Shown: one piece after another, positions 27,289 to 35,770 of the stretch
How the letters are laid out: the number at the start of each line of letters is the position of its first letter
Position numbering within the stretch: the stretch's first letter is position 1
Assembly: GCF_018390555.1 (NCBI RefSeq)
Contig: NZ_JAHBGB010000033.1
Location: forward strand, 186,001-250,000
Direction of reading: 5' to 3'
From: Ancylobacter oerskovii
GTDB lineage: Bacteria; Pseudomonadota; Alphaproteobacteria; Rhizobiales; Xanthobacteraceae
Length of the DNA stretch: 64,000 bases
Made by a program: the position numbers and the translations under genes
Notes under the pieces: model-generated
Databases searched by the model: none
Seen by the model: the letters and a program-made list of their open reading frames with translations, nothing else
What the model was told of the DNA's origin: nothing

Positions 27289-28329
27289 TCAGTTGGTCCA
27301 GACGGCCTTGCCGTCGGCCTTCACCTCGGCCTTCCAGGCATCGCGGATCTGGGTAACGACCGCGTCCGGCAGCGGGATGTAGTGCAGCTTCTCGGCGATG
27401 GCGTCGCCATCGGCGCCATAGGCCCAGTCGAAGAACTTGATCGCCTCGGCCGACTGCGCGGCGTTGGTCGGGTTCTTCGGCAGCAGGATATAGGTCGGGC
27501 TGGTGATCGGCCAGGCCTTCTCGCCGGCGGTGTCGATCATCGAGGCGGCGAAGTTCTTCGCGCCCTTCCAGTCGGCGGCGGCGGCGGCCTCGACGAAAGC
27601 AGCGGTCTCGGGCTTCACGACCTTGCCGGCCTTGTTGACCAGGTTGGTGGTGGCGAGCTTGTTGGCCGCGGCATAGACGAACTCGACGTAGCCGACCGCG
27701 CCCTTGGTGTTCTTCACGGTGCCGGCAATGCCCTCATTGCCCTTGGCGCCCGCGCCGGCCGGCCACTGCACCGAGGTGGCGGCGCCGACATTCGCCTTCC
27801 AGTCCGCGCTCGCGGCGGCGAGATAGGAGGTGTAGACGAAGGAGGTGCCCGACGAGTCCGAACGGTAGACCGGGACGATGGCGAGATCGGGAAGCGTGGC
27901 GCCCTTGTTCAGCTCGGCGATCTTCGGGTCGTTCCACTTGGTGATCTTGCCCTGGTAGATGTCGGCCAGCACCGGGCCGGACAGGGTCAGCTGGCCGTCG
28001 CCGATGCCGTCGATGTTGACGATGGCGACCACCGAGCCGATCACGGTCGGGAACTGCAGCAGGTTGGCGGCTTCGAGCTTGTCGTCCTTCATCGGCGCGT
28101 CGGAGGCGCCGAAATCGACGGTGCGATTGACGATCTGGTTCTGACCGCCGCCCGAGCCGATGGACTGGTAGTTGAGGCCGGTGCCCGACTTCTCCTTATA
28201 GGCCGCGGCCCAGGCCTGGTAGACCGGGGCGGGGAAGGAGGCGCCGGCGCCGTTGATGTCGGCGGCGAAGGCGGAGCCGGCGAAGGCGAACGAGACCACG
28301 GCGACGCCGAGGAGGCGGTTGAATTTCAA
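27289..28329 (-). CDS. pstS: Phosphate ABC transporter periplasmic binding protein PstS
   Basis: 346 residues. Residues 1-22 are a signal peptide ending SAFA. The mature start ADINGAGASFPAPVYQAWAAAYKEKSG and phosphate-contacting blocks GSGGGQNQIVNRTVDFGASDAP and YRSDSSGTSFVYTSYL are PstS hallmarks. It delivers phosphate to PstC-PstA. A Pho box lies 118-146 bases upstream, directly after phoR. Confidence 0.97.
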   Translation of the reverse strand: MKFNRLLGVAVVSFAFAGSAFAADINGAGASFPAPVYQAWAAAYKEKSGTGLNYQSIGSGGGQNQIVNRTVDFGASDAPMKDDKLEAANLLQFPTVIGSVVAIVNIDGIGDGQLTLSGPVLADIYQGKITKWNDPKIAELNKGATLPDLAIVPVYRSDSSGTSFVYTSYLAAASADWKANVGAATSVQWPAGAGAKGNEGIAGTVKNTKGAVGYVEFVYAAANKLATTNLVNKAGKVVKPETAAFVEAAAAADWKGAKNFAASMIDTAGEKAWPITSPTYILLPKNPTNAAQSAEAIKFFDWAYGADGDAIAEKLHYIPLPDAVVTQIRDAWKAEVKADGKAVWTN

Positions 28330-28446
28330 AGGACTTCTCCCAGTGCTTCAGCGGCCCGCGCGGTGCGCGGACCCGGCCGGAGGTTTTTGCCCGGAGGCGG
28401 TGAAAGGGATCACACCGGACTCTTAACGACCGGACGCCACCGTTCT

Positions 28447-28475
28447 ATGACTTTGCAATGACACTCGGATGACAG
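28447..28475 (-). promoter_or_regulatory. Pho box with three repeats upstream of pstS
   Basis: On the minus strand, heptamers CTGTCAT (28475-28469), GTGTCAT (28464-28458) and AAGTCAT (28453-28447) recur every 11 bases, matching the PhoB consensus CTGTCAT with 4-base spacers. The array begins two bases after the phoR stop. A -10-like CATAGAA (28449-28443) lies nine bases beyond the second repeat, as expected for a Pho promoter lacking a -35. Confidence 0.88.
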
Positions 28476-28476
28476 T

Positions 28477-29799
28477 TCAAGCCATTGTTTTTACGTCGAG
28501 TTTCGACGTTTCGGCCGGCAGCGCCGCCAGCCGCACCGAGAATGTCGACCCTTCGCCCGGCGTGCTGTCTATGCCGAGGCGTCCGCGATGGCGGGCGACG
28601 ATATGCTTGACGATGGCGAGGCCGAGCCCGGTGCCCCCCTGCTCGCGCGAATGGGCGGTATCGACCCGGTAGAAACGCTCGGTGAGGCGCGGCACATGCT
28701 CCGGCGCGATGCCCGGACCGTAGTCCCGCACCGCCACCAGCGCGTCCTCGCCCTCGCGCGACAGGGTGATGTCCACCCGCCCGCCGGAAGCGCCATATTT
28801 CAGGGCGTTCTCGACCAGGTTCTCGAAGACGCGGATCAGCTCGTCGCGATCCCCCTGCACCGTCACCGGCGCCTCGGGATGCGCGAACACGATCTCCATC
28901 TGCCGCTCGGCGCCCAGCGGCGCCAGCGCCTCGCGCACATGGCCGACCACGGCCGTGAGGTCGACCCGTCCCTGCGGGCGCAGATGGGCGTTGAGCTCGA
29001 TTCGCGACAGCGACAGGAGGTCGTCGATCAGCCGCGACATGCGGCGGGCCTGCTCCGCCATGATCTTGAGGAAGCGCTCGCGGGCGGTGGCGTCGTTGCG
29101 CGCCGGGCCCTGCAGCGTCTCGATGAAGCCGGAGAGCGAGGCCAGCGGGGTGCGCAGCTCGTGGCTGGCATTGGCGATGAAGTCCACCCGCATCTGCTCG
29201 ACGCGCCGCTGCGGCGTGAGATCGGTGAAGGTGAGGAGCAGCGCCTCCACCTTTTCCGCCCGGCCGCCGGCACCCGCCGGCCCGGCCACCGGCACGATGT
29301 CGGCCCTGAGCCAGCGATCGACCGGCACGCGCTGGCTGAACTCGACGCGCCGCGCCTGGCCGTCGGCGCTGGCGGCCCGGATGGCCTCCAGCACCTCGGG
29401 CACCCGCACCGCGAAGGAGACGGGATCGCCGACGCGCACGGCGGCCAGCATGCCCGACGCGCGGCTGTTGGTGGCGCGCACCGTGCCGCGATGATCCAGC
29501 AGCAGCGCCGCCTCCGGCAGCGCCCCCACCAGCCAGGCGAGCCGGTCGGGCGCCGGCGGCGGCTCGCGGAAACGCGACAGGGCGGCGGCCACCGGCCGGC
29601 GCAGCCGCCCGCGGCCCGCCGGCAGGCCGGCGGCCACCAGCAGCACGGCGCCGAGGCCGAGCGCCGGGCCGACCGCGAGCACTTCCTGCACCACCGCCAC
29701 GACGAGGCCGAGCCCGCCGGCGAGCAGAATCCAGCGCGCCGCCGCAAGCCGCTCGCCGAGCGTCTCGCGTGCGAAGGGGCCGGATTCGTCGATACTCAT
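28477..29799 (-). CDS. phoR: Phosphate regulon sensor histidine kinase PhoR
   Basis: 440 residues. Two short N-terminal membrane spans (about 23-45 and 47-62), a PAS domain (about 85-200), then HisKA with His213 in FIANASHELRTPLASLSGFIETLQGPA, the PhoR-type H-box. HATPase has FENLVENALKYG, RDYGPGIAPEHVPRLTERFYRVD and GGTGLGLAIVKHIVARH. It senses PstSCAB-PhoU status and phosphorylates PhoB. In this cluster phoR comes first and phoB last; the Pho box between phoR and pstS gives phosphate-starvation control to pstSCAB-phoU-phoB. Confidence 0.95.
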   Translation of the reverse strand: MSIDESGPFARETLGERLAAARWILLAGGLGLVVAVVQEVLAVGPALGLGAVLLVAAGLPAGRGRLRRPVAAALSRFREPPPAPDRLAWLVGALPEAALLLDHRGTVRATNSRASGMLAAVRVGDPVSFAVRVPEVLEAIRAASADGQARRVEFSQRVPVDRWLRADIVPVAGPAGAGGRAEKVEALLLTFTDLTPQRRVEQMRVDFIANASHELRTPLASLSGFIETLQGPARNDATARERFLKIMAEQARRMSRLIDDLLSLSRIELNAHLRPQGRVDLTAVVGHVREALAPLGAERQMEIVFAHPEAPVTVQGDRDELIRVFENLVENALKYGASGGRVDITLSREGEDALVAVRDYGPGIAPEHVPRLTERFYRVDTAHSREQGGTGLGLAIVKHIVARHRGRLGIDSTPGEGSTFSVRLAALPAETSKLDVKTMA

Positions 29800-29932
29800 G
29801 GCGGTTTACTCCCCCGGCGGGCTCAATTTCGCTATGCTGTCCCCGGCTCATCGAGCGGATTCGTGGGAATCACGCCCGGCGGGCCGGGAACGACTCAGCC
29901 GTCTCCTTATGATCTCATCGAGAGGCTTCCAT

Positions 29933-31009
29933 ATGACGAAGAAGCCGAACCGGCCGGCGGTCAAGCCCGCAGCGGCCAAATCCTCCACCCCCGACGCCAC
30001 GCTGGCACAGGCGGCGGCCACCGACGCGCCCGTCACCGACGCCCCTGCCGCGGACCGCAAGAACGGCAAGGGCGACAAGGCCGCCAAGGGCGGCCGCTCC
30101 GGCAAGGGAAACGGGCCTGGCAAGGGAAACGGGTCCGGCAAGGCAAGCGACCGGCTCGCCGAGACGCTTGCCGGCTTCTCGCTCGACCTGCCGGCGCTGC
30201 CGGCGCTCATCGACGAGCGCGCCTATCGCAGCGGCAACTACCCCTATGCCGACCGCCCGAAGCGCAAGCACTACCAGAAGGAGCTGCGGGCGCTGCAGAT
30301 CGAGCTCCTGAAGCTGCAGCGCTGGGTGAGCGACACCGGCGAGCGCGTGGTGATCGTGTTCGAGGGGCGCGACGCCGCCGGCAAGGGCGGCACCATCCAC
30401 CGCTTCATCCAGCACCTCAATCCGCGCTATGTGCGGGTGGTGGCCCTGACCAAGCCGACCGAGGCGGAGGCCGGGCAATGGTATGTCCAGCGCTATATCG
30501 CCCACCTGCCGCGCAAGGGCGAGATCGTGCTGTTCGACCGCTCCTGGTACAATCGCGCCGTGGTCGAGCCGGTCATGGGCTTCTGCACGCCGCAGGAGAC
30601 GGCGCATTTCCTGGAGCAGGCGCCTACCTTCGAGAAGATGCTCGCCGATGACGGCATCCGGCTGTTCAAGATCTGGCTCGACATCGGCCGGGAGATGCAG
30701 CTCAAGCGGCTCTTCGCCCGCAAGAAGGATCCGCTGAAGCACTGGAAGCTGTCGCCGGTCGACCTCGCCGCGCCGGCGCGCTGGGACGCGATCTCGGCGG
30801 CGCGCGACGCGATGATCGCCGCCACCGACCAGCCGGCGGCCCCCTGGACGGTGGTGCTCGCCAACGACAAGATGCGCGCGCGGCTCGGCGTGATCCGCCA
30901 GGTGCTGGCCCGGCTGCCCTATGCCGAGCGCGACGACCGGGTCGTCGGGGTGCCCGACCCGCAAATCGTGCTCGACGGACGCAATTTTCTGCATCGGAGC
31001 GACGGTTGA
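29933..31009 (+). CDS. ppk2: Polyphosphate kinase 2 (PPK2 class I)
   Basis: 358 residues from ATG 29933 (GAGG seven bases upstream; ATG 29909 is an alternative). After a Lys/Gly-rich tail of about 75 residues come the PPK2 blocks LPALIDERAYRSGNYPYADRPKRKHYQKEL, Walker A FEGRDAAGKGG (about 143-153), lid residues near VRVVALTKPTEAE, and Walker B IVLFDRSWYNRAVVEPVMGFC. It phosphorylates nucleoside diphosphates with polyphosphate (or the reverse). Divergent from phoR, it fits a phosphate-storage role beside the Pho cluster. I did not find a convincing Pho box in its upstream gap. Confidence 0.93.
   Translation: MTKKPNRPAVKPAAAKSSTPDATLAQAAATDAPVTDAPAADRKNGKGDKAAKGGRSGKGNGPGKGNGSGKASDRLAETLAGFSLDLPALPALIDERAYRSGNYPYADRPKRKHYQKELRALQIELLKLQRWVSDTGERVVIVFEGRDAAGKGGTIHRFIQHLNPRYVRVVALTKPTEAEAGQWYVQRYIAHLPRKGEIVLFDRSWYNRAVVEPVMGFCTPQETAHFLEQAPTFEKMLADDGIRLFKIWLDIGREMQLKRLFARKKDPLKHWKLSPVDLAAPARWDAISAARDAMIAATDQPAAPWTVVLANDKMRARLGVIRQVLARLPYAERDDRVVGVPDPQIVLDGRNFLHRSDG
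30101..30136. repeat. Two 18-bp tandem units in the ppk2 N-terminal tail
   Basis: GGCAAGGGAAACGGGCCT (30101-30118) and GGCAAGGGAAACGGGTCC (30119-30136) encode the repeated GKGNGP/GKGNGS. They lengthen the flexible basic tail that precedes the catalytic core. Confidence 0.75.
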
Positions 31010-31228
31010 GCCCCGCTGACGCCCAGATTGCCTGCCAGTGCTCCTCGACGTAAGAGCATGACGCTGCGTCGGCCACAGGGGGCGGATGCACGACAGCGCC
31101 CATATCCGCCGGGACGAGCCCGGCGGAGGACGGGAGTGCGCCGTGCCGTCCGCGCCGTGGGCGACGGCGAGAGTCCGCCCATCGACACCTCCGATGCGTT
31201 TCCGTCCGACCCGGGGCCCTAACCGAGC

Positions 31229-31981
31229 ATGATCCTCCTTTGGCCGATGCGGCGCTTGCTGACCACGGGTCTGTTCGGCCTGTGCGCGAGCGCGGCCGCC
31301 GCCACGGAGCCGCCGCCCTATCGGCCGCCGCCGCCCGGGCCGCTGGATGCCCCGCCTTCCGCCTTCGGCCCGCCGCCGGGCCCGCCTCCCGAATCGTTCA
31401 TGCCTCCGCCCTTCGCCCTGGCGCCGTTCGGGCCGCCGGTGCCCGGGCCGCTGCCGCCGCGCCCCGCCGTCGACTTCACGCTGCGCGGGCGCACCCTGCC
31501 GGAGGGCGGGGAGGTGCGCATCGTCCATCGCCAGGGCCGGATGCGCGTCGATGTCGACGTCGCCACGGTGTCGACGACGCTGACCGGCTTCATCGACCTG
31601 AAGGCGCGCAAGCTCGCGGTGCTGTCCAACCTGCCCGGCCTCGGCCGGGTGGCGGTGGAGATGAAGCTGCCGCCGGAATATGTGGCGATCGACATGCCGC
31701 CGGACAGCCGGTACTGGGGGACGGATACCGTCGCCGGCGAGCCCTGCGACGTCTGGCGCGCCGACGGCCTCGGCGCGGCGCCGATCGAGGCGTGCATCAC
31801 CCTCGACGGGCTGCCGCTGCGCTCGCTGAGCTATACCGATTCCGGCAAGAAAGTGATGTTCGAGGCGGTGGAGATTTCCCGCAAGCCGCTCGGCCCCGAG
31901 GCGGTGGCGCTGCCCAAGGGCGTGAAGGTCACCCGGCTTCCCGGCGCCCTCAAGGGCATGGTGCCGAGCCTGACGCGCTGA
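31229..31981 (+). CDS. Hypothetical secreted proline-rich protein
   Basis: 250 residues; not recognised. A signal peptide (about 1-25, RRLLTTGLFGLCASAAAA) leads to a Pro-rich spacer (about 27-85, PPP and PPG runs). A compact beta-rich domain follows (about 86-250: VDFTLRGRTLPEGGEVRIVHRQGRMRVDV, GEPCDVWRADGLG and EACITLDGLPLRSLSYTDSGKKVMFEAVEI). Two cysteines (in EPCDVW and EACITL) could form a disulfide. The domain order recalls DUF4412 or lipoprotein-localisation folds that read out a covered polymer or lipid, but that is a guess. Starts at 31229 or 31247 are both possible. Confidence 0.7.
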   Translation: MILLWPMRRLLTTGLFGLCASAAAATEPPPYRPPPPGPLDAPPSAFGPPPGPPPESFMPPPFALAPFGPPVPGPLPPRPAVDFTLRGRTLPEGGEVRIVHRQGRMRVDVDVATVSTTLTGFIDLKARKLAVLSNLPGLGRVAVEMKLPPEYVAIDMPPDSRYWGTDTVAGEPCDVWRADGLGAAPIEACITLDGLPLRSLSYTDSGKKVMFEAVEISRKPLGPEAVALPKGVKVTRLPGALKGMVPSLTR

Positions 31982-31993
31982 ACGCCCCCCCGC

Positions 31994-32015
31994 GCGGCCC
32001 CGTTTCCGGGGCCGC
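31994..32015. terminator. Hairpin between convergent genes
   Basis: A perfect 9-bp stem GCGGCCCCG / CGGGGCCGC with a TTTC loop fills most of the 39-base gap between the Pro-rich protein gene and the flippase gene. It probably terminates both transcripts, though no clear T-run follows on either strand. Confidence 0.5.
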
Positions 32016-32020
32016 CGCCC

Positions 32021-33142
32021 TCAGCCGACGGCGCGGCGGGGGGCCTCGGCCTCACCATCCGCCACGGCCGCGGGCGGGACGTCGCCGATCTGCGGCTGCA
32101 GATCGTCGAGACGCGCCGGCACGGCGGCGGCCGCCAGCGCCGAATCCAGCGAGGCCGGCGCGGCGAAGCGCCGGCGGCGGCTGACCAGCAATTCGCGGAT
32201 GCCCATGATGATCAGGGCAAGGGCGAAGGGCGTCACGTAATAGAGCAGGCGCAGCAGCAGCAGGGCGCCGAGCAGCGGCTCGGTCTCGAATTGCGGCAGC
32301 GCCACCAGCATGGCGGCGTCGAACACGCCGAGCCCGCCGGGCGCATGGCTGGCGAAGCCGAGCAGCGTCGCCGAGATGAACACCACGCCGAGCGCGATCG
32401 GATCGATGAACGGCGCCTGCGGCATCAGCACATACATCGCCATGGCGCAGAAGGAGAGGTCGACGATGCCGATGCCGATCTGCAGCAGGGTGAGCTTCCA
32501 GCCCGGCAGCGTGACCTGCCAGTGGCCCTTGCCGATGCCGATGCGGCGCGGCTTCAGCCCCACCCACACCACATAGGCAGCGAGCGCCGCCAGCAGCCCG
32601 AGGCCGATCATCCGGTTGATCCAGGGCGGCAGCTTGTCCACCGCGCTCGCCGCCCAGGGCTCCACCGAGACGCCGAGGCCGAGGATCGCCATGTTGCCCA
32701 GCCAGAAGGTCAGGCCGGTGATGAAGCACAGCTTGGCGACGTCCACCGCCCCGAGGCCGTGCGCGGAATAGATGCGGTAGCGCACCGTGCCGCCGGTGAA
32801 GGCGGAGAAGCCGATATTGTGGCCGATGGAATAGGAGGTGAAGGACGCCAGCGCCGCGGTGCGGTAGGGCACATGGCCCTTGCCGATGGTGCGCAGCGCG
32901 AACCAATCGTAGAAGGTGAGGGTGAAATAGGCGCAGGCGACGAACAGCGCAGCGAGCGCCACCCGCCATGGCGCGGTATCGGTGAGCGCGTCCAGCACCT
33001 CGCCCGGGCGGATGTTGCGCAGCATCTCGTAGAGGACGACCGCCGCCACGCCGATGATGATCAGGCTCGCGGCCAGACCGACGCCATGCCAGCCGACACG
33101 CTCGCGGAAGAACCTCGACATCGTGTTCAGCGTGCTGCTCAT
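32021..33142 (-). CDS. Integral membrane protein, MprF-type lysylphosphatidylglycerol flippase domain (UPF0104)
   Basis: 373 residues with about eight to nine membrane spans: VGLAASLIIIGVAAVVLYEML, WRVALAALFVACAYFTLTFYDWFALRTIG, SFTSYSIGHNIGFSAFTGGTVRYRIY, and SATLLGFASHAPGGLGVFDAAML (a family hallmark). This is the N-terminal half of MprF-like proteins without the aminoacyl-transferase domain, so it probably flips or translocates a lipid rather than makes lysyl-PG. It could work with a separate synthase elsewhere. The last 50 residues are soluble and variable. Confidence 0.8.
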   Translation of the reverse strand: MSSTLNTMSRFFRERVGWHGVGLAASLIIIGVAAVVLYEMLRNIRPGEVLDALTDTAPWRVALAALFVACAYFTLTFYDWFALRTIGKGHVPYRTAALASFTSYSIGHNIGFSAFTGGTVRYRIYSAHGLGAVDVAKLCFITGLTFWLGNMAILGLGVSVEPWAASAVDKLPPWINRMIGLGLLAALAAYVVWVGLKPRRIGIGKGHWQVTLPGWKLTLLQIGIGIVDLSFCAMAMYVLMPQAPFIDPIALGVVFISATLLGFASHAPGGLGVFDAAMLVALPQFETEPLLGALLLLRLLYYVTPFALALIIMGIRELLVSRRRRFAAPASLDSALAAAAVPARLDDLQPQIGDVPPAAVADGEAEAPRRAVG

Positions 33143-33331
33143 GGCCTGTGCGTCATCCCGTCTGTCGTCACCCGCATCTCCCTTCCAGCCCTACCAGACC
33201 TTGGCCGGCGGCGGAACCGGCGCCCACTGCGGCGACACCGCGCGGCGCGGCCTTCTCCGCCGCGAACGCGGCATAGCCGTGGCGAACCGCCCGTGCTCGC
33301 GACGGCGTGAACGGACCGCTCGCCGGCCTCC

Positions 33332-35221
33332 TCACAACCGCACCGGATAGCCGATCTCGATGGTGCGCGGGCGCGGCAGCCCGAAGCGGTCCACCGAGCG
33401 TTCGGCATTGCGCGCCAGGAAGGCGAACACATGGGCGAGCGCGTCGCGTATGCCCAGCACTTCCTCCGGCGGCATGATGCGCTCGTGGCCGATGACATAG
33501 ACCGCCTCGTCCGGGTCGATGCCCAGCGAATAGAGGGCCGGGCCAAGCACCGAGGGCACGTCGATCTGCTGCATGTAGCCGAAGCGCACGTCGACCCGCA
33601 CATGGCCGGCATCGAGCACGGTGACGCGCACCCGCTCGTCCACCGGCACGCGCGGGCGCGAGGCGATCCACACCGAGGCGATGACCGATTTCGAGAACTG
33701 CACGTTCAGCAGGTCGGACAGCCGGCCCAGCGCCACCGGGGTGAGCGCGCCGCCGCGCGACAGGAAGATGGCGGTGCGCGAGCTGGTCGCGCAGCCGGCC
33801 GGCTTGCCGCGGGCGATGAATTCCTCCAGCGGCTCGGCGAAACGCTTCTGCTGGATGCCGAGCCCCTCCAGCCCGCGCCGCCAGCTGACCATCACCACCA
33901 GCACGACCGAGGCGATGGCCACCGGCAGCCAGCCGCCATCATGCAGCTTGGTGAGGTTGGCGGCGGCGAAGGAGAGGTCGACCACCAGCAGCCCGCCGGC
34001 GAGCCCGACGAGCGCCAGCACCGGCAGACGGCCCAGCCGCTTGACGAAGGCGACGAACAGGATGGTGGTGGAGATCATCGCCATCGCCACCGCGATGCCA
34101 TAGGCGGAGGCCAGCCGGTCCGACGAGCCGAAGGACACCACCACCGCGGTACAGGCCAGCATCAGCAGCCAGTTCAGACGGCCGACATAGATGTGCTGGT
34201 CGTTGTGCTCGCTGGTGTAGCGGATGCGCATCGGCGGCAGGTAGCCGAGCTCGATCGCCTGCTTGGCCAGCGAGAACACGCCGGTGATGATCGCCTGCGA
34301 AGCGATGACCGTCGCGGCGGCCGCCAGGAACAGCAGCGGCACGTCGAAGAGGTCCGGCGACAGGTCGTAGAACGGGTTGCGCACCGCCGCCGGGTTGACC
34401 AGCACGGTGGCGCCCTGGCCGTAATAGTTGAGCAGCAGCGCCGGCATGGCGACGAACAGCCAGGCGCGGGTGATGACCTTGCGGCCGAAATGGCCGAGAT
34501 CGGCATAGAGCGCCTCGCCGCCGGTGATGGCGAGGAAGGTGGCGCCGAGCACCGCGCCCGCCAGCCAGATATGGTCGGCGAGGAGGGCGATGCCGTAGCG
34601 CGGGTCCACCGCCACCAGCACGCCGGGCTGCTGGATGATGCCGTAGACGCCGAAGGCACCGAGGGTGACGAACCACACCAGCATGATCGGCCCGTAGAAG
34701 GCGCCGATGCGGTCAGTGCCGGCCCGCTGCGAGACGAACACCGCCAGGATCACCACCACGGTGACGGCGACGATCCAGTGATCCAGCGCCGGCGCCACCA
34801 CCTCCAGCCCCTCGATGGCGGAAAGCACCGACATGGCCGGGGTGAGCACGCCGTCGCCGATCAGCATCGCCGCGCCGATCAGGCCGGCGACGAGCAGCCA
34901 CAGCCGCCCGCCGGTGGCGCTGCGGTGCAGGTCGAGCAACGTCACCAGCGCGAGGATGCCGCCTTCGCCGTCATTGTCGGCCCGCAGCACCAGCAGCACA
35001 TATTTGACGGTGACGGAAAGGATGATCGCCCAGGTGACCAGCGACAGCAGGCCCAGCACCTCGTCATGGGAGGCCGAGGCGCCGCCCACCGCCAGCAATC
35101 CCTGCTTGAAGGCATAGAGCGGGCTGGTGCCGATGTCGCCGAACACCACGCCGAGCGCCGCGAGTTCCGCCGTAAAGGGAAACAAGCGACGCGCGCTGGT
35201 CGAGGAAGCGGATCGGGCCAT
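33332..35221 (-). CDS. kup: Potassium uptake protein Kup (KUP/HAK/KT family)
   Basis: 629 residues with 12 predicted spans followed by a cytoplasmic C-terminal domain. The hallmark GVVFGDIGTSPLYAFKQ near residue 25 and GDGVLTPAMSVLSAIEGLEV are typical. The middle has GGEALYADLGHFG and NYYGQGA. Kup is a proton-coupled low-affinity K+ importer, useful at low pH or osmotic stress. The start ATG 35221 gives the normal N-terminus. A 549-base gap separates it from the divergent TetR gene, with a long hairpin at 35466-35505. Confidence 0.95.
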   Translation of the reverse strand: MARSASSTSARRLFPFTAELAALGVVFGDIGTSPLYAFKQGLLAVGGASASHDEVLGLLSLVTWAIILSVTVKYVLLVLRADNDGEGGILALVTLLDLHRSATGGRLWLLVAGLIGAAMLIGDGVLTPAMSVLSAIEGLEVVAPALDHWIVAVTVVVILAVFVSQRAGTDRIGAFYGPIMLVWFVTLGAFGVYGIIQQPGVLVAVDPRYGIALLADHIWLAGAVLGATFLAITGGEALYADLGHFGRKVITRAWLFVAMPALLLNYYGQGATVLVNPAAVRNPFYDLSPDLFDVPLLFLAAAATVIASQAIITGVFSLAKQAIELGYLPPMRIRYTSEHNDQHIYVGRLNWLLMLACTAVVVSFGSSDRLASAYGIAVAMAMISTTILFVAFVKRLGRLPVLALVGLAGGLLVVDLSFAAANLTKLHDGGWLPVAIASVVLVVMVSWRRGLEGLGIQQKRFAEPLEEFIARGKPAGCATSSRTAIFLSRGGALTPVALGRLSDLLNVQFSKSVIASVWIASRPRVPVDERVRVTVLDAGHVRVDVRFGYMQQIDVPSVLGPALYSLGIDPDEAVYVIGHERIMPPEEVLGIRDALAHVFAFLARNAERSVDRFGLPRPRTIEIGYPVRL

Positions 35222-35465
35222 AATGCCTCGTCAGGCCGCTGCCGGGCGGCACAGCCGGCCCCAGCCGCCGCTGCGGATGCAATTCACCAAACTGGCACGT
35301 GGCATGATCGACGCCGGCGATGAGGAGGAAGTCGCACCCCGCAGCAATAGCGCGGCCGGTTGCCGCCGCCAAGCGGAGTTTCCCTCGACGGGACCATGAA
35401 AGGGCAGGAATCCGCCGGACGGCGCCTCGATATTCCCCGGACGGAGCGAAGCGCGGCAAGGATTT

Positions 35466-35505
35466 GAGGGAGGGGAGCGTGGGGGGCGGAAAGCTCCCCT
35501 CCCTC
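35466..35505. other. Long perfect hairpin upstream of kup
   Basis: Arms GAGGGAGGGGAGC (35466-35478) and GCTCCCCTCCCTC (35493-35505) pair perfectly across a 14-base loop. No T-run follows on either strand, so it is not a typical terminator. It lies 245-285 bases upstream of kup, where a leader RNA could form it. Confidence 0.55.
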
Positions 35506-35705
35506 GACCATCCGTCGGAGCAACCCTAAGGCTTGCGGGGGCCATTCGGACTCGCGACGGCGGGTAGCGACGTTCGGAACGGAGGAGTTGGATCCAATTT
35601 TCCATCCGAACGGTTCGGTCATTAGTCGTGAATATAGTCCCGGGGCGCGGTTTTGTCAGGGAGGTCGCGAAAATGCCGCGGGCACTAGCGACAACGTGAT
35701 CGCAA

Positions 35706-35734
35706 CGATTCAAAAACATAATAGATTTGAATCG
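35706..35734. promoter_or_regulatory. Palindrome upstream of the TetR gene, candidate operator
   Basis: CGATTCAAA (35706-35714) and TTTGAATCG (35726-35734) are perfect 9-bp arms around an AT-rich 11-base centre. It lies 37-65 bases before the chosen TetR start and is typical in size for a TetR-family operator, suggesting autoregulation. Confidence 0.5.
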
Positions 35735-35770
35735 ATTTCCCGAAGCGATGCGCCGCGAGCGATACGCCCG

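Larger units (their letters stand above)
35222..35770. other. Divergent intergenic region, kup / TetR regulator
   Basis: 549 bases with no supported gene. An open frame continues upstream of the TetR start but has no similarity. It holds a 13-bp-stem hairpin (35466-35505) that would lie in the kup leader and an AT-rich palindrome (35706-35734) next to the TetR gene. Confidence 0.5.

Noticed and set aside
29800..29932. Pho box for ppk2
   Set aside because: One CTGTCCC-like heptamer but no second copy at 11 bases.
35222..35770. Possible riboswitch or tRNA-like gene upstream of kup
   Set aside because: No T-loop/anticodon pattern and no recognised riboswitch core; only a simple hairpin remains.
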